From Letharia columbiana (taxonomy: Eukaryota > Ascomycota > Lecanoromycetes > Lecanorales > Parmeliaceae), in the NCBI RefSeq assembly GCF_014066305.1, contig NW_023501053.1:824501-888500 (forward strand): a stretch of DNA of 64,000 nucleotides, in the 5' to 3' direction. Shown one piece after another: positions 1 to 10,030 of the stretch. Within the stretch, counting starts at the first letter, position 1. Each line of letters begins with the position of its first letter. A program made the translations under genes and the position numbers. The notes beneath the pieces are model-generated. The model worked only from the letters and a program-made list of their open reading frames with translations. It made no database searches and was not told the DNA's origin.

Positions 1-154
1 AGCTCATGGAATGTGCTTCGCGTTCGGGGACCGGCAATGTTTCGTCCACAGCCTCTGCCAGCGTATCGAAGCGAATGCTCCCGTCACTTTCTAACAAAAG
101 CGGGCCTCTAAAGCTACTGAGGAAGTAGAGACAAAGCTTTGTAATCCGCAGCAT
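1..154 (-). CDS. Possible 5' part of a gene running off the left edge
   Basis: On the minus strand an ATG at 154 opens a frame of 51 codons that stays open to the window edge. The peptide begins MLRITKLCLYFLSSF and continues through LLLESDGSIRFDTLAEAV with ordinary soluble-protein composition after a hydrophobic start. I do not recognise a family. A possible splice acceptor (cctcag) near 117 would allow the exon to start there instead. Only the open frame and composition support it, so a chance ORF is possible. Confidence 0.25.
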   Translation of the reverse strand, partial: MLRITKLCLYFLSSFRGPLLLESDGSIRFDTLAEAVDETLPVPEREAHSMS

Positions 155-530
155 GGCGATTCTTACAGGTCTTCAAAGAGCGGCCGCTAAAGCAGGACCT
201 CGTGAATAATTGTCTGCAGGATGTACGTTTCCTGCCAGTTCTGCACGAGAAGATATTGAGCTCGACTGGAGCCAGCGTGGCGGGAAATGAGACGAAAGCG
301 AGGTGCAGTACTCGCAGACCACAATTTATCGATGGCAGGGCAGCCACAAGGCTATGAGTCCACGGCATCACTTCTCGACTCAAGAAGTACACAATCGATC
401 AATCATCTCGACTATTGATGTGTTTCGATCCATGTACTAATCCTTACTTTTCCAGTCACCGCACAATTCCCGAGCCAAACCCCATAGTCCTTGCGCAAAC
501 CCAGACTCAACCATCGAGTAAATCATCTCC

Positions 531-821
531 ATGGCAGACCAAGACCCCACCAGCAAAGGCGACGACCAGACAGCAGCGGGACCCCTGAGAAGTCGATTCC
601 CGGTAACGATAACGAAGCTGGGGATTCTAATAGGGGTGACGACGGCAGTAGAAGGGGGGCAGCAGAAGCCTGGGACTGAAATGGGACCGGGTTCGCGGGA
701 TGATCCCCACCCGGGGTCGCGGGAAACGGGGACTGATCCTGTCATTGTCGTTGGCGGTACAGGGCCCTCTGATCCATCTAGTGGGGCCATGCAGGAGGAG
801 GACGGAAAGGAGTGCTGTTGA
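531..821 (+). CDS. Small hypothetical ORF, 96 aa
   Basis: An ATG-initiated frame of 96 codons. The product is rich in Gly, Pro, Asp and Ser and has one mildly hydrophobic stretch (VTITKLGILIGVTTAV, about residues 25-40). The rest looks disordered. A longer minus-strand frame overlaps it at 437-970, and neither has a recognisable domain. The plus-strand frame is preferred only because it has a plain start, a short acidic C-terminus and disorder typical of small fungal hypotheticals. Coding status is uncertain. Confidence 0.2.
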   Translation: MADQDPTSKGDDQTAAGPLRSRFPVTITKLGILIGVTTAVEGGQQKPGTEMGPGSRDDPHPGSRETGTDPVIVVGGTGPSDPSSGAMQEEDGKECC

Positions 822-1185
822 GATGTTGGCCAGGGTTCTAGTCTAGCATTAGCGGAGAATGGGAACAGTTTCAACGAGGATTTAGAGGAGACTTGAAGGG
901 AATTATTCTTTGCAAATGCGGAAGTGAATTTGGTAAATCTTAAGTATATGGTTCGTGGTAGATTGACCAAGCAAAGCCCGCTTGAAATGGTGTGATAGTA
1001 ATCCGAGTCGTGAGGAAAAAACAGATCAGCGGTTCATCAAGAACATTGGTATCGTGAATGTAGCACCCGATCCAGCCAGCAACCCGCTTCAAGCGCTAAA
1101 GAACAGCAAGTACTGGGCTTCCAAGGTCAGCCCCAAAAAATCGATAGATAGCGACCATAGCAACAGATTCTCCTGCTGGAACACT

Positions 1186-2730
1186 TCAAGATCCCTTCCC
1201 GCTTACTCTCTTCCAGAACTTCTTCAGAGTGCCACGCTCTTTTGGAAGCTGATCCCAGATATCCGCTTCTTTCTTCGTTGGCGGTAGATGCTCTAATGCT
1301 AGAGGATCATCGCCTGTGGTGTTTGCATACAACGCTTTCTCATCAGCTCGCAAATCCGGCCTCGTGAGCGTCATACGGAGAGTCATCTCCCTGCTTCCAG
1401 CAAGCAGCTGTGCGAAAGGTTCCGATGTGTGATGGCGGACGGTGGATTTGGGGAAGAGTTTACTGCTTGAGACGGAAGAGGTGGCTACTGACGGCGAGAG
1501 GAGCGCGGCGTCGTGGTTGAAGACACTGTCCATTGGAGTGTATGGTGCGTCTCTTTCTGGGAGGCTGGTGGTAGATTCAGCGTCATCATCATCGTCGAGA
1601 GCGTCGAATAGGGAGGGGATGTCATCGTGGAGGAATGTTTTGCAGGGTGCAGTTTTGTGGGCTCGGGAAAGTGAAGGTCGGCTTAAGGGCCGGTACTCTG
1701 TGTCTTCCATAGAGGGGAATCCAAATTCGATTGCTTCATCGAAATTTTGAGGAGAGGCCAGGTAAACGCGGAGCTTGAGTCTGGCTTTGGGATCTTGGTA
1801 GTATTTCGTGGATGCTTCGATGGCTGAATTGGATGTCTGGGGTCCATGAGCGAGTGCCAAGAATGGGCGAGATTCGGCATGTTGATGCACGGGCTGTGGT
1901 AGAGGTGTAGTTGCAAACGGTGTCGCATAAGTGGTTTTCGGAAGTGGCGGGACTGAAGAGGTATTTGCACCGAATGGCAATTGGTTTAGAGATAACGCTC
2001 TCCGAAACGAAGGCCGGCGTTTCGAAGGTTTGATGTCAGATTCTGCAGCTTTGGTCATGAACTCGTGGTAATCGTCCAACTGTAACTTTGCAGACAAGTC
2101 CAAGTCATTGTCTTCGTCGAACCAGATCATTGAGTCGTCCATGTCAATGGCCGAATCGGCGGGTTGCTCGTCGTCGAACGTGCTCAGAGAAGATAGGCTT
2201 GAGTATGATGAGGTCCTTAGTGTTGGCACACTTCGATTCCCTTCCCTGCCTTGCCTGTAGAATCTGCAGAATTTCTCATCTGAGGCGTCGAGAACGATGC
2301 TGTCCCTGCGTCCTGACAACGCAAGGCGCTCCTCCCTAGTGAAATGTTTTCGTTGGACCTTATCGGGAAGTCTGAGGAACCATTGAGCATCTGATGGGAG
2401 GAATGTATCGCTCGAGGGCGAAGGAGTCTTCCTTCGTAAAGTGGGAGGATTCTTGAAGTAGCTTGAATTCCTCCGAGCCAGCGCAGGACGTGTCGGCGAG
2501 GATTTTGGTTTGGAAGCTTTCAAGGCGCCATGACAACTTTTCACCGAGGCAGCTTTTGTTGCGGACGCGGAGTTCTGCGCAAGCCTCAGTCTCTCGAGAG
2601 ACGAGAAGTACTGTTGATAGAAGGTCGAATTAGCTATATGGACCCAGGGATATTTATCATGTCCGACAGTGGAGAGGAATGGGGCTACGTACTTTTCGCT
2701 TGACGGCAGGAGGAAGGTTGTCCCATTCAT
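1186..2730 (-). CDS. Uncharacterised serine-rich fungal protein, 514 aa
   Basis: A single open frame from an ATG at 2730 to a TGA at 1186-1188. Most of the protein is low complexity (Ser, Pro, Thr, Asp/Glu runs) and probably disordered. Three blocks look structured or conserved: WFLRLPDKVQRKHFTREE around residue 117, a Tyr/Asp-rich acidic segment around 205-235, and a C-terminal block near 440-514 containing EMTLRMTLTRPDLRADE and ending in a basic LKKFWKRVSGKG tail. From memory, similar proteins occur across Pezizomycotina, sometimes loosely labelled 'mucin', without a known role. There is no signal peptide or membrane segment. The length of the frame and the conserved blocks make coding very likely; the function is unknown. 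Confidence 0.75.
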   Translation of the reverse strand: MNGTTFLLPSSEKYVAPFLSTVGHDKYPWVHIANSTFYQQYFSSLERLRLAQNSASATKAASVKSCHGALKASKPKSSPTRPALARRNSSYFKNPPTLRRKTPSPSSDTFLPSDAQWFLRLPDKVQRKHFTREERLALSGRRDSIVLDASDEKFCRFYRQGREGNRSVPTLRTSSYSSLSSLSTFDDEQPADSAIDMDDSMIWFDEDNDLDLSAKLQLDDYHEFMTKAAESDIKPSKRRPSFRRALSLNQLPFGANTSSVPPLPKTTYATPFATTPLPQPVHQHAESRPFLALAHGPQTSNSAIEASTKYYQDPKARLKLRVYLASPQNFDEAIEFGFPSMEDTEYRPLSRPSLSRAHKTAPCKTFLHDDIPSLFDALDDDDDAESTTSLPERDAPYTPMDSVFNHDAALLSPSVATSSVSSSKLFPKSTVRHHTSEPFAQLLAGSREMTLRMTLTRPDLRADEKALYANTTGDDPLALEHLPPTKKEADIWDQLPKERGTLKKFWKRVSGKGS

Positions 2731-4256
2731 TATTATTGTTGATATTGCTGCTACTGTTCAAGGAGGTACAAGTACAAGTCATCTCGTGACTAGTGGCAGG
2801 TCTTGGCATTTTGTTGGGAATGGATCAACATATAGCGGCCAATCGAAAGGAATTGACACTCTGATCACGCAACGGCATCAATTCAATCGCTTCAATCAAT
2901 TGAATATCTTGAGGGGGGGTCAGAGAGGTATAACAGTTGACTTGTCGAGGTATCTAGGGGCGCAGAACAGGTGCGGAGGAGTATCTGTAATCATTGACGC
3001 CCCACGAGCGCTGTCAGCCTTGATACATATGTCACTAGTCGGTAGCGCTGAGGAATCCGTTTGAATCCTTTTTCGAATCAATTACCAGTTCACCACTCCA
3101 CGAGTGCTTCATCTGCAGGGATACAGCCCGCGTATCGTGGTTCAGCTTTGAGGCTTGGGCAGAAGGCATGGTTCTACTCGTAGATTAGCTAATCTACGTC
3201 TGCAGGTCAAGCCTTCGTCGGAGCACCAACAGAACACTGAACAGGCGAGGCCGAAGAGCAGAACTCTGCTGTAAATGTAATTCCCCTATTCGTCCTCAAG
3301 TCTTCCAGGCCAAGAGCAATTCATTGGCTCACGTCTTGACAGATCACGATTGATCTGCTAGCCTCCTGCATTCGGTGGATTGTGGACATTTGGCGGCACG
3401 ACTTGGGCGTCAAATGTCTTGAGTCCTTGACGCAAGGCACAAGGCACGTACTTACTCTTCTTACCTGCATTAGTCCCACACTATGCCCCCGTAGCAACTA
3501 GCAAGGGCTGTTTGACAGGCCTACCAGAGGGGCTGGGGCTGAGGCCTAACCCCTAGGCGAGATGATCGCCCATAGGCCCATATCTGAGTGATCTGGAGCC
3601 AACGATGTACCTACGTATGTTCCCCTCAGTGATTCGCACTTGAAAGGAAATTGCGTTTTTCTCCAAAATCAAAAAATCCACTCACTTCTGCACATTACGC
3701 ATATCCGCTGTCAAATATCGGACAGCTGCTGCCCCATGCCTGTCTATCGGAAGAGAATATGAGGCGGGACACTGCTGAGACACATGGCTACCCAGCATGT
3801 TCTGCGTGTATGTAGAAGTATTATGACCTCAAGTCTCAACAAATAGAGTGCCACAGCGATGGCGCCATGCATCTTTGGCATCATCTTTTTGGCCTGAACA
3901 GTTGATTGGGTTCGAATTGGCGTTTAGATTTCGCTTAGTAGTAGTTAGGAATTGATTTGGCTGCCACGCGAGAACCAACCCGGTAGAACAGTAGTAGTAG
4001 TAGTTAGCGACTACTAAGTAGTAGTAGTGGTAGTAGTAGTAGTAAGGTGCCCCCCCAACCTTCGGCCGAGTGGCCCAACACTACAAATTGATCCCTGGAG
4101 CATTCCCGTCTCGAAAGTGAAAGCTTAATAGTCCCGCCCCCACCCCAAACCAACGATTGCATACTGCTGTATCCCAGTCCCGCAAACATCATCACCACAC
4201 AGCGCCAGCGTGTCTTGGTATTCCACAAACAGTATCACGCCTGCATCCCTCCCGAG
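2731..4256. other. Intergenic region between divergent genes
   Basis: About 1.5 kb separates the minus-strand serine-rich gene from the plus-strand aminotransferase. No convincing ORF is present. It should hold both promoters. The only striking element is a GTA-type microsatellite near its right end, listed separately. Confidence 0.6.
3991..4045. repeat. GTA/TAG trinucleotide microsatellite, imperfect
   Basis: Two runs of gta/tag triplets are interrupted by a short spacer (tagcgactactaa), giving an imperfect hairpin-capable tract about 210 bp upstream of the aminotransferase start. A similar AGT tract lies at 32728-32755. Confidence 0.85.
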
Positions 4257-5728
4257 ATGAGTTCCGCCGGCCGCAAATTCTCGGTGAGCAAAGGTCCGAG
4301 CGCAAGGTATTATTCTTTCCCTCTCACTTCATGATCCATTATCACACGTTGACCAGCGTACTTGTAGCGAATTGAATTCCAAGATCCATCGCCAATTCCG
4401 CAATGCTCATGAGGGACATCGGCCACATGCCGGCCTTGACCCCAGCAGGGCCAGCACTGGCGTAGTATGGTGCACGGAGAGAGCCACCGAGCATGGCTTT
4501 CAGGACGACCCTACACAGTGGGCCAACCTGGGGCAAGGTGCACCTGAAGTCGACGATGATATCGAAGGAAGCTTTGAACGCCCTAAGACCATCGAGGTGT
4601 CTATGGCTGGCCGAGAGTATGGTCCAACGGCAGGTATCAAGCCACTGAGAGCTGCCATCGCCAATCTGTACAACGCACACCATCGTCAGGGCAAAGACAG
4701 CAAGTATACCTGGGAGAATGTTGCTGTTGTCCCTGGCGGCAGAGCTGGTCTCATCCGCATTGCTGCTGTATTGAACAACGCCTACCTGGGCTTCTTCATT
4801 CCTGATTACACGGCCTACAATGAGATGCTGGGACTCTTCAGAAATTTTGCGGCTATTCCCTCGCCTCTATCTGAAGCAGATGGCTACCACATCCACCCAG
4901 AAAAGATTTCTGAGGAGATTGCGCGTGGTACTTCTGTTATCTTGACCTCCAACCCTCGCAACCCTACTGGTCAAGTTGTGAAGAATCCCGAGCTTGCACA
5001 GATCCAAGACTTGTGCCGTGATCGAGCAACGTTGATCATGGACGAATTCTACGGCGGCTACAATTACACGAGTAATTGTGACGGTACCACCGTCAGCGCA
5101 GCTGAGAACATCGTCGACGTGGACGAGGACGACGTCCTCCTAATCGATGGCTTAACCAAGCGCTTCCGTCTACCGGGCTGGCGCGTTGCCTGGATTGTCG
5201 GACCCAAAGAATTCATCAAGGCCATCGGGTCTTGCGGCTCATACCTCGATGGAGGAACCAACGTGCCTTTCCAAGAAGCTGCGATCCCGATGCTCGAGCC
5301 CACGAAAGTCCTGAATGAAATGAAAGCACTGCAGACACATTTCCGAAACAAGCGTGACTACGTTCTGGGTAGACTGAACGATCTCGGGTTCAAGATCAGG
5401 AACATACCAGACTCGACTTTCTACATCTGGCTTGACTTGAGCGGACTACCAGCGGGGATCAATGATGGGCTTAATTTCTTTCAGAAGTGCTTAGAGCAAA
5501 AGGTCATCGGTGAGACTGAACGTGTGCCTTCTCTTCATGAAAGACAATCACTGACTTTGGATTCCTGTTTTTTAAGTCGTGCCGGGCATTTTCTTCGATC
5601 TGAACCCTGCTAAGAGAAGGGACTTGTTTGACAGCCCTTGCCACCACTTCATCCGCCTTTCCTACGGACCGACGATGGAGACCCTCAAGAAGGGCTTGGA
5701 CGGAATCGAGAGAATCTTGAAGAAGTAA
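4257..5728 (+). CDS. Class I/II PLP-dependent aminotransferase, 447 aa, 3 exons
   Basis: Exons 4257-4306, 4368-5509 and 5577-5728 join in phase to 447 residues. Intron 1 (61 nt) begins GTATTA. Intron 2 (67 nt) begins GTGAGA, has a CTGAC branch site and restores KVIVVPGIFFDLNP, a typical C-terminal block of this family. Fold-type I motifs are clear: a TSNPRNPTGQVV loop, a DEFYGGYNY strand, and the PLP lysine in the block DGLTKRFRLPGWRVAW (family SLSKxxxxPGxRxG). The family resembles bacterial-type aspartate/aromatic aminotransferases; the substrate cannot be read from sequence. The ATG at 4257 is preferred because no ATG occurs early in the main exon and the first intron joins cleanly. There is no obvious targeting peptide, so it is probably cytosolic. 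It stands alone, without pathway neighbours. Confidence 0.9.
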
Positions 5729-6199
5729 TTCGTTGTCCACCTTTGGCACTTTTAGTAAATGACTGACAGATATAGTTACGAGGCTACTTACGAAAAAGAG
5801 ACATAGAATCAATCACCATTACGACTCATGCCCTGCAGCCGCGAAGAAGGAACAATAGGAGACTCCACAGCACCCAACATTTTGCAGTGCAGATCTGTGA
5901 CCCTTAGGTTGCCGTAACTTCATGTTCTTCATGCCTTTCGTACCCCAAATCTTGCAATTAAATACTGCTGATATTGAAAATTTTACTTCAACGTGAGATT
6001 GCTCATCTTCAATTTGTTTGAGGTTTATGCGGAGCATGATTCTTTCTTATCCAACGCTCTAAATCGATCAATACGCCAGCCTCCATCTCCCGTCATCCGA
6101 CAACGGCGCTGGCACTGTCAGTTGTGTCGAAGGCGCTTTCTCATTCTCGTTCATCCGGACTCGATGCGGAGCAGACGCGTTCGTCGTCTTCTTCGGTGG

Positions 6200-6997
6200 A
6201 AGCTTCGGCACGTGTTCTCCGTCTCTTAAGTGGAGGGACCAATTTTCTTTTCTTGGAAGCCCAATGGTCTCAACAGAAAGTCAAGAGGCCCTGTCATCTG
6301 CAAATCCTTTCTCACTTGTACTCGCTCGTTGATTTGACGTCCGACTCTTTCCACATCTAGTGTTATGACTTTCGGCTCCATTTTGTTGCTTGAATGTCCC
6401 CCTTATCTTTCGATGAGAAATTAGAAATGGTATAGTCGATGTTCCTATACCAAATCCTGTCCCTTGCGTCGTCTTTCCGCAGCCATCTGTACATGCATTC
6501 GTGAAGTACGGGATGTTGACAGGGTTGTACTCTACTAGGATGAGAGTCGCGACGGGAAAGCTAACACCGTCGAGCTCAGTCAGCTTTTTGATGGCGTCAA
6601 CGAGATGGTGCTGATCGCCATAGATGCCGAATGCAGCACGCGTCACTTCTCGAACTCTCTTGACGCTGTTTGAGGCGAGTGCGCCAGGAGTACTGGCTTG
6701 TTGGAGATCGTGTTTTCTTGACATTGCATGTTAGCGCTTGCTTTTCCATGTGTCCAAGAGAAAATGCCAGCTCAGCGCCCCCATTCCGCCAGAATCAGCA
6801 GTTGCGTCTTCTCCAAGAAGGCTATCCATCCTGCCGTCATGCATCATACATGCAGGGACACTTTATAGATGATAGTATTCCAAGTTTTCGTCTGTGTCGC
6901 GACCAAGGATGTCGTACTTATCCGAGAGATCTTTTGAGGTCCATATGATCTTGCCGAAAGATTTCTCGTCGCCTAGGCCGACGCGATCCAGAGCCAT
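6200..6997 (-). pseudogene. Decayed helix-hairpin-helix (DNA-glycosylase-like) fungal gene
   Basis: The minus strand retains pieces of one protein in several frames. An N-terminal segment from an ATG at 6997 reads EKSFGKIIWTSKDLSDKYD and then meets a stop. Next come a segment with VKRVREVTRAAFGIYGD, a degenerate HhH motif (KLTELDGVSFPVATLILVEY, where the family has a GxGPATASL loop), then NPVNIPYFTNAC. After a frame change comes MYRWLRKDDARDRIWYRNID, matching the family's RW...WEDAKG..W.RKI block. I know this family as uncharacterised fungal proteins with an HhH-GPD-like region. Stops and at least two frameshifts rule out a product. It lies beside a transposon relic, which may have contributed to its loss. 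Confidence 0.6.
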
Positions 6998-7092
6998 TAT
7001 GCATACTGAAGCGAGTATCAGAGGTCTATTCTGTTGACCTAGTCAGTCATTCAACCCCAACCAAAAAAAAAAAAAAAAATTTTTATTCATAG

Positions 7093-8194
7093 AGCTGCGG
7101 GCCCTAGAACTCGATCCTAATAAACACGTCCCAATATACATGCACTAGCTTCTATAGATCATAATCCAGCTTTCGAAAAAAAGCCTTAACGGCCTTGTCG
7201 GCCTTTTCTTACTGAATTTCCTCAGCCCGAGTAGCTCGCTTCAGAGCCTTCCCCCCTTTTTCTATGGCTGTTTCTTCCACCACAGTTAGAGATTTGCGTA
7301 TTTGATCTACTGACATCCATCCTCCCTTCTAGGCAACCGTCCCAGAAAGTGTCTTACGTGCCCGCTTGACTACGGCCTCTTTGTGAATGGCCTCAATATC
7401 TCACTCGGTAATTTGTCTCGAGTAGCCATTAGCAATGGATCCTTTCACAAACCGGGCTAATGGCTGCCGCATGCCCTTTGAAATGATAAAAGCCTGAGTA
7501 GCAAGTAGTTCTTCAAACCATTGATCGTATTTAATGACGTCTTCGGCTTTGTGGGGGGTTCTGGCAAGTACGAGAGGTATGGACTCGTCTGGAGTTGTAG
7601 CGCGGGGTGCCAGATTTCTGAATTTTTCGTACGCCACGCGTATACTCTCAACATCGTGCGTATTCTTACGCTCGGCACTAAGAGGTTTTTGCTTTCGTTT
7701 ATAGTATTTGGGGTGCCGTTTTATAATCGTGTAGCCCAATCTTTGCCGAGTGGTTTGGGGGGATGATGCGGATTCGATGCGATTTTTAGAATGTACTCAG
7801 CAGCACCCTGAATGTGATTCAGTCGAAGTGAATGCTCGATGTTATTTAGACGATTAATATAGTCATATAGCGACTGTTCTTGAGCCGTAGTAAGACGTGT
7901 GTGGGTGGGTGTTCGAGTACTCCTAGAAGCTTGTCCCGAAGCCGTCTTTGCACCCGTCGCGGTTTAAGACCTAATGCTCTGCGGCCCTGCGCGAAAATAA
8001 CCGTCCTCATACTCATCAATGGTCTTCTGGACGAGTTTCTCTTGCTCAGAATAAGATATAGACATGGTGTGGTGGAATAATGGTGGATTACAATGTAGGG
8101 TGTCAAATCGCGAAAAAACTAGTGCGTTTTGAGTTGCGGACTACTATGAGCGAAGCGAATAGAAGGACTACGATCTAGCTGCGGGCCCCAGAAC
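7093..8194 (-). mobile_element. Fot1/pogo-like DNA transposon relic, catalytic core deleted
   Basis: On the minus strand a transposase start (MSISYSEQEKLVQKTIDEYE at about 8065) is followed, across two frame changes and stops, by a Tc5/CENP-B-type DNA-binding region (LTTAQEQSLYDYINRLNNIE; PLGKDWATR; IKRHPKYYKRKQKPLSAERK). A C-terminal tail then follows directly (ARFVKGSIANGYSRQITE; RARKTLSGTVA; KGGWMSVDQIRKS). The roughly 200-residue DDE catalytic core between them is missing, so this is an internally deleted, frameshifted copy. An 18-bp direct repeat (agctgcgggccctagaac, one mismatch) marks both ends at 7093-7110 and 8177-8194. Inverted terminal repeats were not found. A run of 17 A's lies just outside at 7063-7079. 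Confidence 0.7.
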
Positions 8195-8348
8195 ATCGAC
8201 ATCGATTTTGGCGACGCGAAAATGTCTTGGCGGCTCGCGCGTCTCCGAATCGCGTCTTCCATCACTACTTAGAGTACTTTAGCGAGGCTGGGTGCATATC
8301 TACATTGAGCAAGCAATTGACCCATCTATATAGCAACGAAAGGCCAGA

Positions 8349-9353
8349 ATGTCTAAGAAACGGTCGCTCGACAGTTTCTTCACGCCCACTTCTCGAAAGA
8401 AGGTCTGTCTGACTGTGGAAGCTGCGCCCTCCGAGGTCAACCCAGTCTACACATCCAGCACCGAAGTGTCCAATCACAAAACCTACCCTTTCCCAATTCC
8501 TCGCCTTCCACCAAACATCATCGAGCAATTGAACGAAGTGCCAGCTTCTCAAGGCAACGAAATCAATGACCAGCCCGATCTCGATCTCCTCTACTTCCAA
8601 CCTTATATCCCGCCCACGACCGAAAGAGAGCTGTTCGAATTTTTGAGGAATGCGCTCTTCTTCTACAGGGTGCAATACACCATCAAGCGCTATGGCAACG
8701 AGACTCGTATAAACACACCTCGTTTCACGACGGTATATGGCGTCGACACCTCTTCCACCTTCACCCCAGATGGCGCCCTCATCGACAGCCAAACATCCAA
8801 GCCAGTCCTTCCAGACCGCTACAAGACCTGTACTCCACGTCCCATTCCTCACTGCCTTGATTATCTGCGCCAGCTCACAGAAATCTTCACTGGAGCAACC
8901 TACAACTTCTGCCTCGTCAACTACTACGCCAACGGCGCAGACAGCATATCCTACCACAGCGACGATGAGCGTTTTCTCGGTCCCAACCCCTCGATCGCCT
9001 CCTTCTCCCTCGGCGCAACCAGAGACTTCTGCATGAAGCATAAGCCTATACCACCCAAAGATGGAGAGCCCCCACCAGAGCAAAATAGCAAGCCGCCGTT
9101 GAAGCTACCGTTAGCGAGTGGAGATATGGTGCTCATGAGAGGGAAGACGCAAGCGAATTGGCTGCATAGTATTCCGAAGAGGAAGGGCAAGGGGAGCGAA
9201 GGAGGGAGGATCAACATCACTTTTAGGAAGGGAGTGGAGAAGTATTCGACGCAGAATTACTATCAGTATAACGTGGGTGACGGAGGGGTGTGGAAATGGG
9301 ATGCTAGGAAAGGTGAAATGAAGGAATGGGTGAAGGCGAGGGAAGAGAGCTAA
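8349..9353 (+). CDS. AlkB-family 2-oxoglutarate/Fe(II) dioxygenase (ALKBH2/3-like), 334 aa
   Basis: An intronless frame of 334 codons. It belongs to the AlkB family, which oxidatively removes N-alkyl lesions from DNA or RNA bases. The iron triad is visible as His203 and Asp205 (SYHSDDE) and His273 (NWLHSIPKRKG). Arg287 and Arg293 in RINITFR match the 2-oxoglutarate and substrate arginines. The upstream block NFCLVNYYANGADSI fits the ALKBH2/3 NxYxxGxDxI signature. The N-terminus has SLDSFF (residues 6-11), resembling a PIP box with Lys4 in place of Gln, which would suit recruitment to PCNA. Residues 12-40 look disordered and basic at first, consistent with nuclear targeting. Substrate preference is inference. 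Confidence 0.93.
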   Translation: MSKKRSLDSFFTPTSRKKVCLTVEAAPSEVNPVYTSSTEVSNHKTYPFPIPRLPPNIIEQLNEVPASQGNEINDQPDLDLLYFQPYIPPTTERELFEFLRNALFFYRVQYTIKRYGNETRINTPRFTTVYGVDTSSTFTPDGALIDSQTSKPVLPDRYKTCTPRPIPHCLDYLRQLTEIFTGATYNFCLVNYYANGADSISYHSDDERFLGPNPSIASFSLGATRDFCMKHKPIPPKDGEPPPEQNSKPPLKLPLASGDMVLMRGKTQANWLHSIPKRKGKGSEGGRINITFRKGVEKYSTQNYYQYNVGDGGVWKWDARKGEMKEWVKAREES

Positions 9354-10030
9354 GGCGCACGAGGAAAGTTCAGAAAAGTCTGGTCAAGAAGTCCGGCATC
9401 ACGAGGCATTAGAGTAATCGTGCCACCAAAACTTAGATCACACCTAATGGCCTGGTTACTGGCTATATTCCCATGGAGCCTTGGTCCAGTCCTCGAAATC
9501 TTTGAGATATACTGCTGAAGTACGTCATCGTTGTGTGCTTCTCAGGCCTGCTCATCCTTGAAATGATGCTGCAGAACGCTGCCATTCGAGGAGGAGCATC
9601 GAACTGCTATATCTTGGCATCACAGATGTCGTTCGCTTCCAACGGCTTACTCAACCCAATGAGCCCAGTCCCTCATTTAGGCTGGGGGGAGGCTGGGCGC
9701 CTGAGGTCACAAATGTTAGTAACAAGCCAGTAATGGCTCCAGTGAAGAATTAACAAGATGCGCTGGGTACATTGGTAACCATTGAAAAAGGGCCATTCCA
9801 CGGTTCCGCATACTGACAATCCACTGATGCAAGAGAGAAGATAGTTCTTCGGTTAAGAACAAGTGCAAACGCATTCGGAATTCCTGAAACCATGAGATAG
9901 CACATGTAGCTAAAAGATGAGCGCGTACACAGCTTCTAGGAGGTTTTGCATGAAAGGCACGAGTTCGTCTCAAATGGAAGCAAGCGTAGCATAGCACTTG
10001 CTCAGATACGACTTTGCTTCTTATCCACAT
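9354..10030. other. Convergent 3' intergenic region
   Basis: About 680 bp separates the tail-to-tail AlkB-like and CCT4 genes. Short ORFs occur on both strands, but none has a domain or plausible splice pattern. It probably holds 3' UTRs only. Confidence 0.6.

Noticed and set aside
437..970. 177-aa minus-strand ORF
   Set aside because: No domain, and it overlaps the small plus-strand frame; neither is strong, and this one has a less plausible composition.
8265..9083. 272-aa minus-strand ORF
   Set aside because: Antisense to the AlkB-like gene, whose catalytic residues are all present.
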